Shown here: in pieces, positions 46,703 through 55,861 of the stretch | Layout of the letters: each line of letters starts with the position of its first letter | Position numbering within the stretch: position 1 is the stretch's first letter | Source of the DNA: Altericroceibacterium indicum | GTDB lineage: Bacteria > Pseudomonadota > Alphaproteobacteria > Sphingomonadales > Sphingomonadaceae | DNA length: 64,000 nucleotides | Assembly: GCF_009828105.1 (NCBI RefSeq) | Contig: NZ_WTYQ01000002.1 | Location: 62,001-126,000 of the forward strand | Direction: 5' to 3' | The notes under the pieces: model-generated | Databases searched by the model: none | Seen by the model: only the letters and a program-made list of their open reading frames with translations | What the model was told of the DNA's origin: nothing | Program-made: the position numbers and the translations under genes

Positions 46703-48049
46703 TTATTTCAGCAGCACCAATTCTTCCGACATGGATGGATGAACGGCCACTGTGGCGTCAAAATCTTCCTTGGTCAGACCGCCCTTGATGGCGACCGCTG
46801 CAAGCTGAAGAATTTCTGGCGATTCCGGGCCAATCATATGAATACCAAGGATCTTGCCGCTGTCGGCATCGGTAATCATCCGGTAAAGCCCGCGTTCTGG
46901 CGTGTGCGAGAAGATGTTCTTCATCGGACGGAAATCCGATGAATAGACTTTCACACTGCCAAATTTCTCCCGCGCCTGCGATTCTGTCAGGCCAACACAG
47001 CCCAAAGGTGGCTGGGAGAACACTGCTGCTGGAACATTGTCATAATCCACCGCGCGATCGATCTTGCCAAACACCCGGTCCGCAAAAGCCTGCCCTTCGC
47101 GGATGGCCACGGGGGTAAGCTGAATGCGATCGGTCACATCACCCACCGCATAGATGCTTTCGCAAGTGGTGGCGTTCTTTTCATCCACTGGGACTTCACC
47201 CTTGGGGCCAAGCTGAATGCCTGCATTTTCAAGGCCAAGGCCTTCTGTTTTCGGCACCCGGCCAGTGGCGATCAGCACCTGATCGGCTTCCAGTTTCTGC
47301 GGCCCGCCAATATCGACGAGCAAGCTGCCATCATCCTGTTTTTCCACGCTGACGAGGCTGGAATCCATACGGAAATCAATCCCCCGTGCGGTGGCGATGC
47401 TGAGCAGACGATCGGTCACGCCTTCATCATAGCCGCGCAGAATTGTCTGCGTGCGGTTCACCACCGTCACATGGCTTCCCAGAGCATTGAAAATCCCGGC
47501 AAATTCCATCGCAATATAACCAGCGCCGACCACGATCAGGCGCTTGGGCTGTTCATCGAGATGAAAGACTTCATTGGATGATATGCAATGTTCCACACCG
47601 GGAACATCGGGCATGTAAGGCCATGCGCCCACCGCCACGAGGATATATTTCGCCGTTACTTCGCGCCCACTGGCGAGCTTCACGCTATTGGGACCGGTGA
47701 CCGTCGCGCGCTCCAGAATACGCTCTACATTGTGGTTTTCCAGCGTGTTGGTGTACAGGCCGTTCAGCCGGTCAACATCGCCATTCACGTGATCGCGCAG
47801 GCGCTTCCAGTCAAATTTCGCTTCATCGATGGTCCAGCCCATTTGCTCAGCATGGTTCAGCTCTTCTGCAAACATGGAGGCGTAAACCAGCAGCTTTTTA
47901 GGCACACAACCCCGGATCACGCAGGTTCCGCCGATGCGATATTCTTCGGCCACGGCCACTTTCGCACCATGGCTTGATGCAACCCGAGACGCGCGCACGC
48001 CACCTGATCCTGCACCAATGACGAAAAGGTCGTAATCGAATTCTGACAT
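46703..48049 (-). CDS. gor: Glutathione-disulfide reductase
   Basis: A 448-residue FAD enzyme that reduces oxidised glutathione with NADPH. The start at 48049 has AGGAG six bases upstream, so the open frame to 48172 is not used. Redox Cys43 and Cys48 lie in GGTCVIRGCVPKK, FAD binding is FVIGAGSGGVRAS, and the C-terminal catalytic segment is AVHPSMSEELV. Confidence 0.95.
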   Translation of the reverse strand: MSEFDYDLFVIGAGSGGVRASRVASSHGAKVAVAEEYRIGGTCVIRGCVPKKLLVYASMFAEELNHAEQMGWTIDEAKFDWKRLRDHVNGDVDRLNGLYTNTLENHNVERILERATVTGPNSVKLASGREVTAKYILVAVGAWPYMPDVPGVEHCISSNEVFHLDEQPKRLIVVGAGYIAMEFAGIFNALGSHVTVVNRTQTILRGYDEGVTDRLLSIATARGIDFRMDSSLVSVEKQDDGSLLVDIGGPQKLEADQVLIATGRVPKTEGLGLENAGIQLGPKGEVPVDEKNATTCESIYAVGDVTDRIQLTPVAIREGQAFADRVFGKIDRAVDYDNVPAAVFSQPPLGCVGLTESQAREKFGSVKVYSSDFRPMKNIFSHTPERGLYRMITDADSGKILGIHMIGPESPEILQLAAVAIKGGLTKEDFDATVAVHPSMSEELVLLK

Positions 48050-48207
48050 GAAGGGCTCCTCTTGCGCGATATCGTGTGTCTCGAACGCAGCTTTGGCCGG
48101 GATATGGCGAGGCCGGTGGACTAAATCAATCTTAGCTTTCCCAGACCACTCGATCACAGCACTTGATTGCACAGATGCGGCAGCTTCTGATTCTTGCCAC
48201 CCGACAT

Positions 48208-48243
48208 GAAAAAAGCCGCTCCACCCTCAGGTAAAGCGGCCTC
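48208..48243 (-). terminator. Rho-independent terminator of azoR
   Basis: On the minus strand GCCGCTTTACC pairs with GGTGGAGCGGC (tetraloop TGAG, two wobbles), followed by six T residues. It lies 27 bases past the azoR stop codon. Confidence 0.85.
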
Positions 48244-48269
48244 TTTCGGTCAGTCATCTGCATTAAATA

Positions 48270-48866
48270 TTAGAGCTTGGCGATTTCCGCCTTGGCATCT
48301 GCAATAGATGCTTCGCGAGCCTCCGGGCCGTAGCCGATCTTGTTGGCGCGGATGAAAATCGGATCAGTGATACCGATGAAACCGAAGAAATCCTTCAGGA
48401 GCTGTTCCTGATGTTCCATCGCGCCGCCCATTTCATATTCGCCGCCCTGCGTGGAAGCGATCACAACCTTACGGCCACCAGCGAGGCCTTCTGGGCCAGC
48501 TTCGGAATAAGAGAAAGTCACACCGGGCACGCCCAGACGGTCAAGCCATGCCTTGAGCTGGCTGGGGATGGTGAAATTATACATCGGCGCACCGATAACG
48601 ATCACGTCGGCGCCAAGAAACTCGTCCAGAACGGCGCGTTCTGCTGCAAAAGCGGCCTTCATGTTTTCATCATGAGCTTCGGCAGGCAGGCGAATCGCGC
48701 CAGTGGTGGTGGGATTGAGATGCGCCAAAGGTTCCGTGCCAAGATCGCGATAGACCACTTCCGCGCCGGGATTTTTTTCCTTGAAATGCGCCACTGCGGC
48801 CGCGCTGACTTCGCGGCTGACGGAATTGGCGCCGGTGGTGGCGCTATCGATATGTAGAATTTTCAT
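48270..48866 (-). CDS. azoR: FMN-dependent NADH-azoreductase
   Basis: A 198-residue flavodoxin-like quinone/azo-dye reductase (KILHIDSA, GAPMYNFTIPSQLKAWLDR, STQGG). ATG 48866 begins the characteristic N-terminus; the longer open frame to 49175 runs through the divergent regulator and is spurious. Such enzymes detoxify quinones by two-electron reduction. It is divergent, 37 bases apart, from an HxlR-type regulator. Confidence 0.93.
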   Translation of the reverse strand: MKILHIDSATTGANSVSREVSAAAVAHFKEKNPGAEVVYRDLGTEPLAHLNPTTTGAIRLPAEAHDENMKAAFAAERAVLDEFLGADVIVIGAPMYNFTIPSQLKAWLDRLGVPGVTFSYSEAGPEGLAGGRKVVIASTQGGEYEMGGAMEHQEQLLKDFFGFIGITDPIFIRANKIGYGPEAREASIADAKAEIAKL

Positions 48867-48903
48867 ATGACTTCTCCGGTAACAAAGGATAACTGGGGCG
48901 CAT

Positions 48904-49341
48904 ATGGATACTGTCACTACATTCCCGCAAGAAGGCACATGGATGTCCGGTAGGCACATCGATGTGCCTTTTGAGGCTGACACCTTCGGTTCCTGCCCTG
49001 CTGTTACTGAAGTTCTCTCCCGTGTGGGAGACAAATGGTCGATGCAAGTCGTCATCCGGCTTGGCTCAGGCTCGCTGAGATTCAACGAATTGAAGCGGGT
49101 GGTGACTGGCATTTCCCAGCGGATGCTGACCCGCACGCTGCGCGGGCTGGAACGTGACGGGCTGGTCAGCCGCACCGTGACCGCCAGCGTCCCCCCACGT
49201 GTCGATTATGAATTAACCCCGCTTGGCCATTCGCTGTGGAACCCGGTTGCGGTGCTCAGCAGTTGGGCGCTCGCCAATCGGGAGCAGATTCATCAGGCGC
49301 AGGAGCGTTACGACGCACAGGAAAACAACGACAATCTGTAA
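48904..49341 (+). CDS. HxlR-family transcriptional regulator, probable regulator of azoR
   Basis: A 145-residue winged-helix regulator (CPAVTEVLSRVGDKWSMQVV, RFNELKRVVTGISQRMLTRTLRGLERDGLV). Cys31 in GSCPAV matches the N-terminal Cys that senses quinones and disulfide stress in YodB-type members, which control azoreductase genes. The start is uncertain: ATG 48904, ATG 48943 or GTG 48964. An 18-bp palindrome lies in its 5' region. Confidence 0.87.
   Translation: MDTVTTFPQEGTWMSGRHIDVPFEADTFGSCPAVTEVLSRVGDKWSMQVVIRLGSGSLRFNELKRVVTGISQRMLTRTLRGLERDGLVSRTVTASVPPRVDYELTPLGHSLWNPVAVLSSWALANREQIHQAQERYDAQENNDNL
48952..48969. promoter_or_regulatory. 18-bp perfect palindrome at the start of the HxlR gene
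   Basis: AGGCACATCGATGTGCCT is a perfect palindrome, and GGCACAT also occurs 18 bases upstream (48934-48940). It falls inside the longest reading frame of the regulator, near a possible GTG start at 48964. It may be the operator for azoR and its regulator, as for other HxlR-type proteins. Confidence 0.45.
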
Positions 49342-49407
49342 CAGGGCTTTGTAAGCGCGCGCCAAACTGGCAAAGCTTGCGAGAACTGCCAAGGAGATAC
49401 ACGGCGC

Positions 49408-51471
49408 ATGAGCGGCCAGACAGACTTGCCCTTTCACGATTTGCACACCCACGGCTTTGTTCGTGTGGCGACCAGCACGCCGCAGGTCCGCACCGCTGAT
49501 GTATCCTTCAACCGTGATGCCATTCTGGCCGAAGCGCAGCGTGCACATGATGCGCATGTCGATCTGCTGGTCTATCCGGAATTGTGCCTCTCCTCCTACG
49601 CAATGGATGATCTCCACCTCCAGTCTGCGCTGCTCGATGCGGTAGAGGATGCGGTGGGTGAGATTGTTACGGCGAGCGCGGGCCTCACCCCGGTACTGCT
49701 GATCGGCGCGCCTTTGCGCCATAATGGGCGGCTGTATAATTGCGCACTGGCGATTGCATCGGGCAAATTGCTGGGCGTGGTGCCCAAGAGCTTCCTGCCC
49801 AATTACCGTGAATTCTATGAAAAGCGCTGGTTTGCCCATGGCCGCAATGTGGCCGACATGACCATCCGCGTGGGCGATATGGATGCCCCCTTCGGCAGCG
49901 ATCTGATTTTTGCCAGCAATCAGCTTTCCAGCTTCATTTTCCACATGGAAATTTGCGAGGATATGTGGGTCGCCACCCCGCCTTCCACCCAAGGCGCGCT
50001 GGCAGGTGCAACGATCCTCACCAATCTTTCTGCCTCCAATATCACCATCGGCAAATCGGATGAGCGCCACCTTCTGTGCCGTTCGCAAAGTTCGCGCGCC
50101 TCTGCCGCCTATGTCTATTCGGCAGCGGGGCATGGTGAAAGCACTACGGATCTGGCCTGGGATGGCCAGGGCGTGATTTATGAATTGGGCGATCTGCTGG
50201 CGGAATCCGAGCGGTTCAGCCTGCGCGCTGAATTGTGTATCGCTGATGTCGATTGCGAACGTATCCTGCAAGATCGGATGCAGATGCAGAGCTTCAACGA
50301 TGCCGCAGAAGCCAGCAGCCACCCGGAAAAGCATTTCCGCACGGTGCGTTTCGATCATAGCCCCAAATGCGGCGATATTGGCCTTAACCGTCCGATCCGC
50401 CGCTTCCCCTTCGTGCCCAATCGCCAGAACCGCTTGGATGAAGATTGCTACGAAGCTTTCAACATTCAGGTCGATGCGCTCATGCGCCGCTTCGAAGCGA
50501 CCAAGCCGGAATGTATGGTCATCGGAATTTCCGGCGGGCTGGATTCTACCCATGCCCTGATCGTGGCGGCCAAGGTCTGTGACCGGCTGAGCCTGCCCCG
50601 CTCGATCATTCGCGGCTATACGATGCCCGGCTTTGGCACGTCCGATTACACCAAGGAAAACGCCTGGAAGCTGATGTGGGCGCTGGGCATCACGGGCGAG
50701 GAAATCGACATTCGCCCCGCGGCCACGCGGATGCTGGAGGACATTGGCCACCCGGTCGCCAAGGGCGAAGAAGTCTATGATGTCACTTTCGAAAATGTGC
50801 AGGCGGGCCTGCGCACCGATTATCTCTTCCGCCTTGCCGGCCATTATAATGGCTTCGTGATCGGCACTGGCGATTTGAGCGAATTGGCGCTGGGCTGGTG
50901 CACCTATGGCGTGGGCGACCAGATGAGCCATTACGCGGTGAATGCCGGTGTCCCGAAAACACTGATCCAATATCTCATCAATTGGAGCACCACCACAAAG
51001 CAGTTCAACACCGAAACCCACGCTATTCTTCAGGATATTCTGAACACGGAAATTTCGCCCGAACTCGTGCCCGCAGGCGCCGATGGCGCAATGCAGAGCA
51101 CAGAGGCCAAGATCGGCCCTTATGAGCTGAACGACTTTTTCCTCCACCATATTGTGCGGTTCGGGCAGCGCCCGTCCAAAGTGGCCTTTCTGGCATGGCA
51201 CGCATGGCGAGATACCAAGCGGGGATTGTGGCCGGCGGGTTTCCCGGAAGCAAAGAAGAACGAATATGACCTGCTTACCATTCGTAGCTGGCTCGAAAAG
51301 TTCCTCCGCCGCTTCTTCGCTTTCAGCCAGTTCAAACGCTCCGCCATTCCCAACGGGCCGAAAGTGTCCGCCGGTGGCGCGCTATCTCCGCGCGGAGACT
51401 GGCGTGCACCGTCTGATGCTGTGGCCGATCTGTGGCTGGCGGAACTGGAATCTAAGGTGCCCAAGGGATGA
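49408..51471 (+). CDS. nadE: Glutamine-dependent NAD+ synthetase
   Basis: A 687-residue two-domain enzyme. The N-terminal glutaminase of the nitrilase family has the triad Glu58 (YPELCLSSY), Lys127 (VPKSFLPNYREFYE) and Cys183 (MEICEDMW). The C-terminal synthetase has the ATP loop SGGLDS (375-380). It converts deamido-NAD to NAD with glutamine as ammonia source. Its stop overlaps the next SDR gene (ATGA), starting a coupled four-gene chain. Confidence 0.96.
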   Translation: MSGQTDLPFHDLHTHGFVRVATSTPQVRTADVSFNRDAILAEAQRAHDAHVDLLVYPELCLSSYAMDDLHLQSALLDAVEDAVGEIVTASAGLTPVLLIGAPLRHNGRLYNCALAIASGKLLGVVPKSFLPNYREFYEKRWFAHGRNVADMTIRVGDMDAPFGSDLIFASNQLSSFIFHMEICEDMWVATPPSTQGALAGATILTNLSASNITIGKSDERHLLCRSQSSRASAAYVYSAAGHGESTTDLAWDGQGVIYELGDLLAESERFSLRAELCIADVDCERILQDRMQMQSFNDAAEASSHPEKHFRTVRFDHSPKCGDIGLNRPIRRFPFVPNRQNRLDEDCYEAFNIQVDALMRRFEATKPECMVIGISGGLDSTHALIVAAKVCDRLSLPRSIIRGYTMPGFGTSDYTKENAWKLMWALGITGEEIDIRPAATRMLEDIGHPVAKGEEVYDVTFENVQAGLRTDYLFRLAGHYNGFVIGTGDLSELALGWCTYGVGDQMSHYAVNAGVPKTLIQYLINWSTTTKQFNTETHAILQDILNTEISPELVPAGADGAMQSTEAKIGPYELNDFFLHHIVRFGQRPSKVAFLAWHAWRDTKRGLWPAGFPEAKKNEYDLLTIRSWLEKFLRRFFAFSQFKRSAIPNGPKVSAGGALSPRGDWRAPSDAVADLWLAELESKVPKG

Positions 51472-52223
51472 GCCGCCCGTCAGTCCTCATCACCGGCGCA
51501 GCTAAGCGGATCGGTGCGGAAATCGCCCGGCATTTCGGTGCGAATGGCTGGCATGTGGTGGTGCATTATAACCATTCGCGCGATGCGGCTGAAGCTCTGG
51601 CAGCCGAGCTTCCCTCTGCCCAAAGCGTGTCATGCGACCTCGCCCAATCAGGTGCCGGCTTGGGGATGATCGAAGATCTGGCCGCCCGGCTTGATGATTG
51701 GCGTGTGCTGATTAATTCGGCCTCAATCTTCCCGCCCGATGCGGTGACGGACCTGTCTCCCGATGTCTTTTCCGAAGTGATGCAGGTAAATGCCAAGGCC
51801 CCGGTGCGCATGGCACAGGCCTTCTTGCGCAGCGCACGCGCCAAAACCGGGCGGCGGGTGATCCAGATTACCGATCAGAAAATCGCCAACCCAAATCCTG
51901 ATTTCTTCAGCTATACGATGAGCAAACACGCCCTTGCCGCAACGATCCCGATGATGGGCATGGCAGCAGATGGGGATGACCGGATTTACGGCCTTGCCCC
52001 CGGCGCTATTCTGCCCAGCCATGATCAGACCGCAGAAGAGGCTGAAACATCGCATCGCATGAATTTGCTCCACCGCCGCACGGGTGCCGAAGAAGTGGCA
52101 GAAGCTGCGCTGTTTCTGGCGCAAGGCTGGCTCGCTAGTGGCCAGACGCTCTTTGTCGATTCCGGACAGCATCTGGTGCCGCAAACACGCGATGTGCTGT
52201 ATCTTGCGCGCGAGACTGCCTGA
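51468..52223 (+). CDS. Short-chain dehydrogenase, FolM/pteridine-reductase-like
   Basis: A 251-residue SDR with cofactor motif TGAAKRIG (9-16), NSAS, and catalytic Tyr149/Lys153 (YTMSKHAL). TGAAKRIG and the overall pattern match FolM and PTR1 reductases, which reduce dihydromonapterin or other pteridines with NADPH. Other SDR activities cannot be ruled out. It overlaps nadE by 4 bases and the cytochrome gene by 1 base (TGATG). Confidence 0.8.
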   Translation: MSRPSVLITGAAKRIGAEIARHFGANGWHVVVHYNHSRDAAEALAAELPSAQSVSCDLAQSGAGLGMIEDLAARLDDWRVLINSASIFPPDAVTDLSPDVFSEVMQVNAKAPVRMAQAFLRSARAKTGRRVIQITDQKIANPNPDFFSYTMSKHALAATIPMMGMAADGDDRIYGLAPGAILPSHDQTAEEAETSHRMNLLHRRTGAEEVAEAALFLAQGWLASGQTLFVDSGQHLVPQTRDVLYLARETA

Positions 52224-52909
52224 TGAAACGGCGCGCTCCACGGCATCGGCTGTTCACAAGACTTTGGCATTGGATTAATTTGCTGTGTCTGGTGATCCTG
52301 TTCATGTCCGGACTGAATATTTCCAACGCGCATCCACGGCTCTATTGGGGGCAGGCTGGTTTTTCACCTTCTGAGGCTTGGGCCTTCATTCCCAATTTCC
52401 CCGGCTGGGCGACTATTCCGGGCTATTACAGCCTGGCCGCCGCCCGGCAGTGGCATTTGCTCTTCGCCTGGGTTTTCGCGATTGGTCTGCTCGCCTTTAT
52501 GGTGGTGTCTGTGATTAACGGGCATTTCCGCAAAGACATTGCCACGCGCCTGAAGGAATGGCGCAAATCCTCGATTATGGCCGATATCCGCGCCCATCTG
52601 AGATTGGATTTCAGCCATGGCGCAGGGCAATATAATTTCCTCCAGAAAGCCGCCTATGGCTTAGTGATCTTCATCATGCTGCCCTTGATGATCTTTACCG
52701 GCATGGCGATGAGCCCGGCAATGGATGCCGCATGGCCGTGGCTGCTCGATATTTTCGGTGGCCGGCAAAGCGCACGCTCGATCCATTTCATCTGCGCATG
52801 GGGGTTGTTCGGCTTCCTGATATTGCATGTCGCATTGGTTTTCCTGTCCGGCCCGATCGGCCAGTTGAAGGCGATGATTTTGGGAGGTTCGCGCGATGAA
52901 ACGCCGTAA
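52223..52909 (+). CDS. Cytochrome b561-type membrane subunit
   Basis: A 228-residue diheme membrane protein. About four to five helices, with likely heme-ligand His residues in FTRLWHWIN, RQWHLLFAW and ILHVALVF, match the Ni/Fe-hydrogenase/thiosulfate-reductase type cytochrome b domain. It probably passes electrons to or from the molybdoprotein encoded next, whose start overlaps by 14 bases. Confidence 0.87.
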   Translation: MKRRAPRHRLFTRLWHWINLLCLVILFMSGLNISNAHPRLYWGQAGFSPSEAWAFIPNFPGWATIPGYYSLAAARQWHLLFAWVFAIGLLAFMVVSVINGHFRKDIATRLKEWRKSSIMADIRAHLRLDFSHGAGQYNFLQKAAYGLVIFIMLPLMIFTGMAMSPAMDAAWPWLLDIFGGRQSARSIHFICAWGLFGFLILHVALVFLSGPIGQLKAMILGGSRDETP

Positions 52910-53636
52910 TCTGCTGGCAGGCCTTGCCGGGGCCATGGTGGCGGGCTGCTCCAAAGTGGCGGAAACGGAGCCGATGGCCAGCCTGCTCCACCGCGCAGAG
53001 GATTGGCACCGCAAGGCCCATCGCGCCCTCGCTTCCAACACAGCTTTAGCCCCGGAATTTTCGCCACAGGATATCTCGCCCTATTTTCGCGGTAATGGCA
53101 CGCTGAACCCGGCCACCCCGGCTTACGAAGCAGCGGCGGCAAACAATTTTGCCGACTGGCGGCTGGAAGTGCGCGGGCTGGTGAATAACCCATTATCCCT
53201 CTCGCTCGATGATATTCGCGCGCTTCCTCAGCGCACGCAGATCACCCGGCACGATTGCGTTGAAGGGTGGAGCGCGATTGGCAAATGGACCGGCCCGCAA
53301 TTGGGCATATTGCTCGATCAGGCCTATCTGTCTGATGAAGCACGCTACATCATTTTCCGCTGCGCCGATAAACTTGGCGGGTCAGATTATTATGAAAGCG
53401 TCGATCTGGTGGATGCCTACCATCCGCAAACGATCATCGCCCATATGCTGAACGATGCCCCCCTCCCCATCGCCAACGGCGCACCCTTGCGGATGCGGAT
53501 CGAGCGGCAATTGGGTTACAAACACGCCAAATATCTCACCGCGATTGAAGCAGTGGCAGAGCTTGGCGCAGTGGAAGGCGGCAAAGGTGGCTATTGGGAA
53601 GATCGCGCCAATTACGCATGGTATGCCGGGATCTGA
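52896..53636 (+). CDS. Sulfite-oxidase-fold molybdopterin oxidoreductase, Tat-lipoprotein-like N-terminus
   Basis: A 246-residue protein of the sulfite oxidase / MsrP (YedY) fold. The Mo-ligand is Cys121 in RHDCVEGW. The N-terminus KRRNLLAGLAGAMVAGC has a twin-arginine start and a lipobox at Cys18, so it is exported folded via Tat and lipid-anchored. The upstream cytochrome b is its likely electron partner. MsrP normally pairs with the different protein MsrQ, so substrate is uncertain. Confidence 0.87.
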   Translation: MKRRNLLAGLAGAMVAGCSKVAETEPMASLLHRAEDWHRKAHRALASNTALAPEFSPQDISPYFRGNGTLNPATPAYEAAAANNFADWRLEVRGLVNNPLSLSLDDIRALPQRTQITRHDCVEGWSAIGKWTGPQLGILLDQAYLSDEARYIIFRCADKLGGSDYYESVDLVDAYHPQTIIAHMLNDAPLPIANGAPLRMRIERQLGYKHAKYLTAIEAVAELGAVEGGKGGYWEDRANYAWYAGI

Positions 53637-53790
53637 GTTCATCACTCACCCTCGGATAGCCACGTTGCAGCGCGCCATTTATCAATTGGTTACGAATTGC
53701 CTTTAGGTCACGGCCCTCAAGGCCAAGTCGCACATCACGCCAGCGTCCAAGCTGCACGATCAAAAACGATATCCAGACGCGAGACGTATT

Positions 53791-54348
53791 ATGCTATTCA
53801 CACGTGTTCTCCTTCGCATGGTTACACGCCTGTGGCTTGCGTTTTGCATAATCGCTGCCTGCTTGGTGATGGCCGCACCTGCTCAGGCTGCGGTCAAAGT
53901 CTCATTCCAGAGTTTCAATGGGTCACTGTTCGGGCGCTTCCCGCACACATTCGTCGTATTCGAAGGCACGCTGGACAGTACCGGCAAGAAAATTCATGAA
54001 AACTACGGATTTTCTGCCGCCAACATCGGACCCAATGTGTTGGCTGGACCGGTCAAACATATGATGTATGTGGAAAAAGAGAAATACATCCGCAAAACCA
54101 ATCGCCACTTCACCATAACAGTGAGCGACGCCACATATTTCCGGATGAAGAAAGAGGTGGCCGCCTGGCGGGATGCGCCGGGCAAATATTATGACCTAGA
54201 CACGCGCAATTGCATTCACTTCGTTGGCGCGATTGCAGCGATCGGGGGCGTAAAAGTGGACTATCCCCAAAAGCTTCTGCGCAAGCCGCGCGCCTGGCTT
54301 AATCACATTGTCGATATGAATCCCCAACTTCACGGCAAGAAATTCTAA
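53791..54348 (+). CDS. Secreted protein with probable permuted papain-like (NlpC/P60 or LRAT-type) site
   Basis: A 185-residue protein with a signal peptide (cut after AAPAQAA; a shorter start at 53818 is possible). I do not recognise a named family. RFPHTFVVFEG (His52) precedes RNCIHFVGAIA (Cys141), the order of catalytic His and Cys in circularly permuted NlpC/P60-like proteins. A peptidoglycan or lipid amidase/peptidase role is possible. The gene stands alone. Confidence 0.6.
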   Translation: MLFTRVLLRMVTRLWLAFCIIAACLVMAAPAQAAVKVSFQSFNGSLFGRFPHTFVVFEGTLDSTGKKIHENYGFSAANIGPNVLAGPVKHMMYVEKEKYIRKTNRHFTITVSDATYFRMKKEVAAWRDAPGKYYDLDTRNCIHFVGAIAAIGGVKVDYPQKLLRKPRAWLNHIVDMNPQLHGKKF

Positions 54349-54464
54349 CATCTCGAAAAATTCTGTCCTGAAAACCGCAATATCTGGCCATCATAGCCAT
54401 TGAATCGCCGTCATCGCCCTGATAGGCGCAGCCTCGCTTATTTTATTCGCAAAGGTTCTCGCCA

Positions 54465-55694
54465 ATGTCCGACACCGATAGCTCCAAGATCAAACGCGTT
54501 GTCCTCGCCTATTCAGGTGGGTTAGACACTAGCGTGATCGCAAAATGGTTGCAGGTGACGTATAATTGTGAAGTGGTGACCTTCACCGCTGATCTGGGTC
54601 AGGGCGAAGAAATCGAACCAGCACGCGCCAAGGCTCGGGCCATGGGCATTCCGGATGAACATATCTATATTGAAGACGTGCGCGAAGAATTCGTGCGTGA
54701 CTTCGTATTTCCCATGTTCCGCGCCAATGCACGCTATGAAGGCGATTACCTGCTCGGCACCAGCATTGCACGCCCGCTGATTTCCAAGCGCCTGATCGAA
54801 ATCGCCCGCGAAACCGGTGCTGATGCGATTGCCCATGGCGCGACCGGCAAGGGCAATGATCAGGTCCGCTTTGAACTGTCCGCCTATGCACTTGATCCCG
54901 ATATCAAGGTGATCGCACCCTGGCGCGAATGGGAGCTGACATCACGTACCGCACTGATCGACTGGGCTGAAAAGCACCAGATCGCCGTGCCCAAGGATAA
55001 GCGCGGCGAAAGCCCCTTCTCCACCGATGCGAACCTTCTGCACACTTCATCCGAAGGTAAAGTGCTGGAAGATCCATGGGAAGAAACGCCTGACTATGTT
55101 TTCTCCCGCACGGTTTCCCCGGTAGAAGCACCCGATACACCGGAATATGTCACCATTGATTTCGCCAAGGGCGACGGTGTCGCGCTGAATGGTGAAGCGA
55201 TGAGCCCTGCCACCTTGCTGACTGCGCTCAATGAGTTAGGCCGCAAGCACGGCATTGGACGCCTTGATCTGGTAGAAAACCGCTTCGTCGGCATGAAGAG
55301 CCGTGGGATGTATGAAACACCGGGCGGCACAATCTATGCCGTCGCCCATCGCGGTATCGAACAGATCACTCTCGATCGCGGTGCAGCCCACCTCAAGGAT
55401 GAGCTGATGCCGAAATATGCCGAACTCATCTATAATGGTTTCTGGTTCAGCCCTGAACGTGAAATGCTTCAGGCTGCCATCGACCTGAGCCAAGCAAAGG
55501 TGAACGGCACTGTGCGCCTGATGCTCTATAAAGGCGGAGTGCATCTGGTGGGCCGGAAGAGCCCCGACAGCCTCTATTCTGAACGCCATGTCACCTTCGA
55601 AGATGACGCTGGCGCCTATGATCAGAAGGACGCTGGCGGCTTCATCAAACTCAACGCCTTGCGTCTTCGACTCCTCGCAAAACGCGATATGTAG
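54465..55694 (+). CDS. argG: Argininosuccinate synthase
   Basis: A 409-residue enzyme that joins citrulline and aspartate in arginine synthesis. The ATP loop is AYSGGLDTS (15-23) and [12 protein letters not shown] binds citrulline/aspartate. Length is normal for type I ArgG. It has its own promoter region after an isolated gene. Confidence 0.98.
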   Translation: MSDTDSSKIKRVVLAYSGGLDTSVIAKWLQVTYNCEVVTFTADLGQGEEIEPARAKARAMGIPDEHIYIEDVREEFVRDFVFPMFRANARYEGDYLLGTSIARPLISKRLIEIARETGADAIAHGATGKGNDQVRFELSAYALDPDIKVIAPWREWELTSRTALIDWAEKHQIAVPKDKRGESPFSTDANLLHTSSEGKVLEDPWEETPDYVFSRTVSPVEAPDTPEYVTIDFAKGDGVALNGEAMSPATLLTALNELGRKHGIGRLDLVENRFVGMKSRGMYETPGGTIYAVAHRGIEQITLDRGAAHLKDELMPKYAELIYNGFWFSPEREMLQAAIDLSQAKVNGTVRLMLYKGGVHLVGRKSPDSLYSERHVTFEDDAGAYDQKDAGGFIKLNALRLRLLAKRDM

Positions 55695-55861
55695 TTTAAC
55701 GGGGGTTGGCCTCGGTTCGTCGCAACGGGTTCCGAACCAGCCCCTTCAACTACGGTGAATGGAGCCCTAAACGGGATCGAGCGCCCCTGGGTGGGTGGTA
55801 TTGATAGCGACCAAGGTTTATTCCAGCCGTCACCTCATGGCTGACGGGAGTAGCTATCACC
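55695..55861 (+). other. Structured leader of the RlpA-like gene
   Basis: The region holds a long imperfect hairpin around GGGGTTGG ... CCAGCCCC (possible argG 3' structure without a T tail). A second hairpin, CCGTCA (55827-55832) with TGACGG (55842-55847), has a 3' arm that touches the GGGAG ribosome site at 55846-55850. I found no match to a named riboswitch. Confidence 0.35.

Noticed and set aside
48270-49175. A longer azoR starting at 49175
   Set aside because: The extra 103 residues run antisense through the HxlR regulator, and the true AzoR N-terminus KILHIDSA follows the Met at 48866.
49213-51201. A 662-residue open frame on the minus strand across nadE
   Set aside because: It is antisense to a complete NAD synthetase with all catalytic residues; its own product shows no coherent domain and arises from codon bias.
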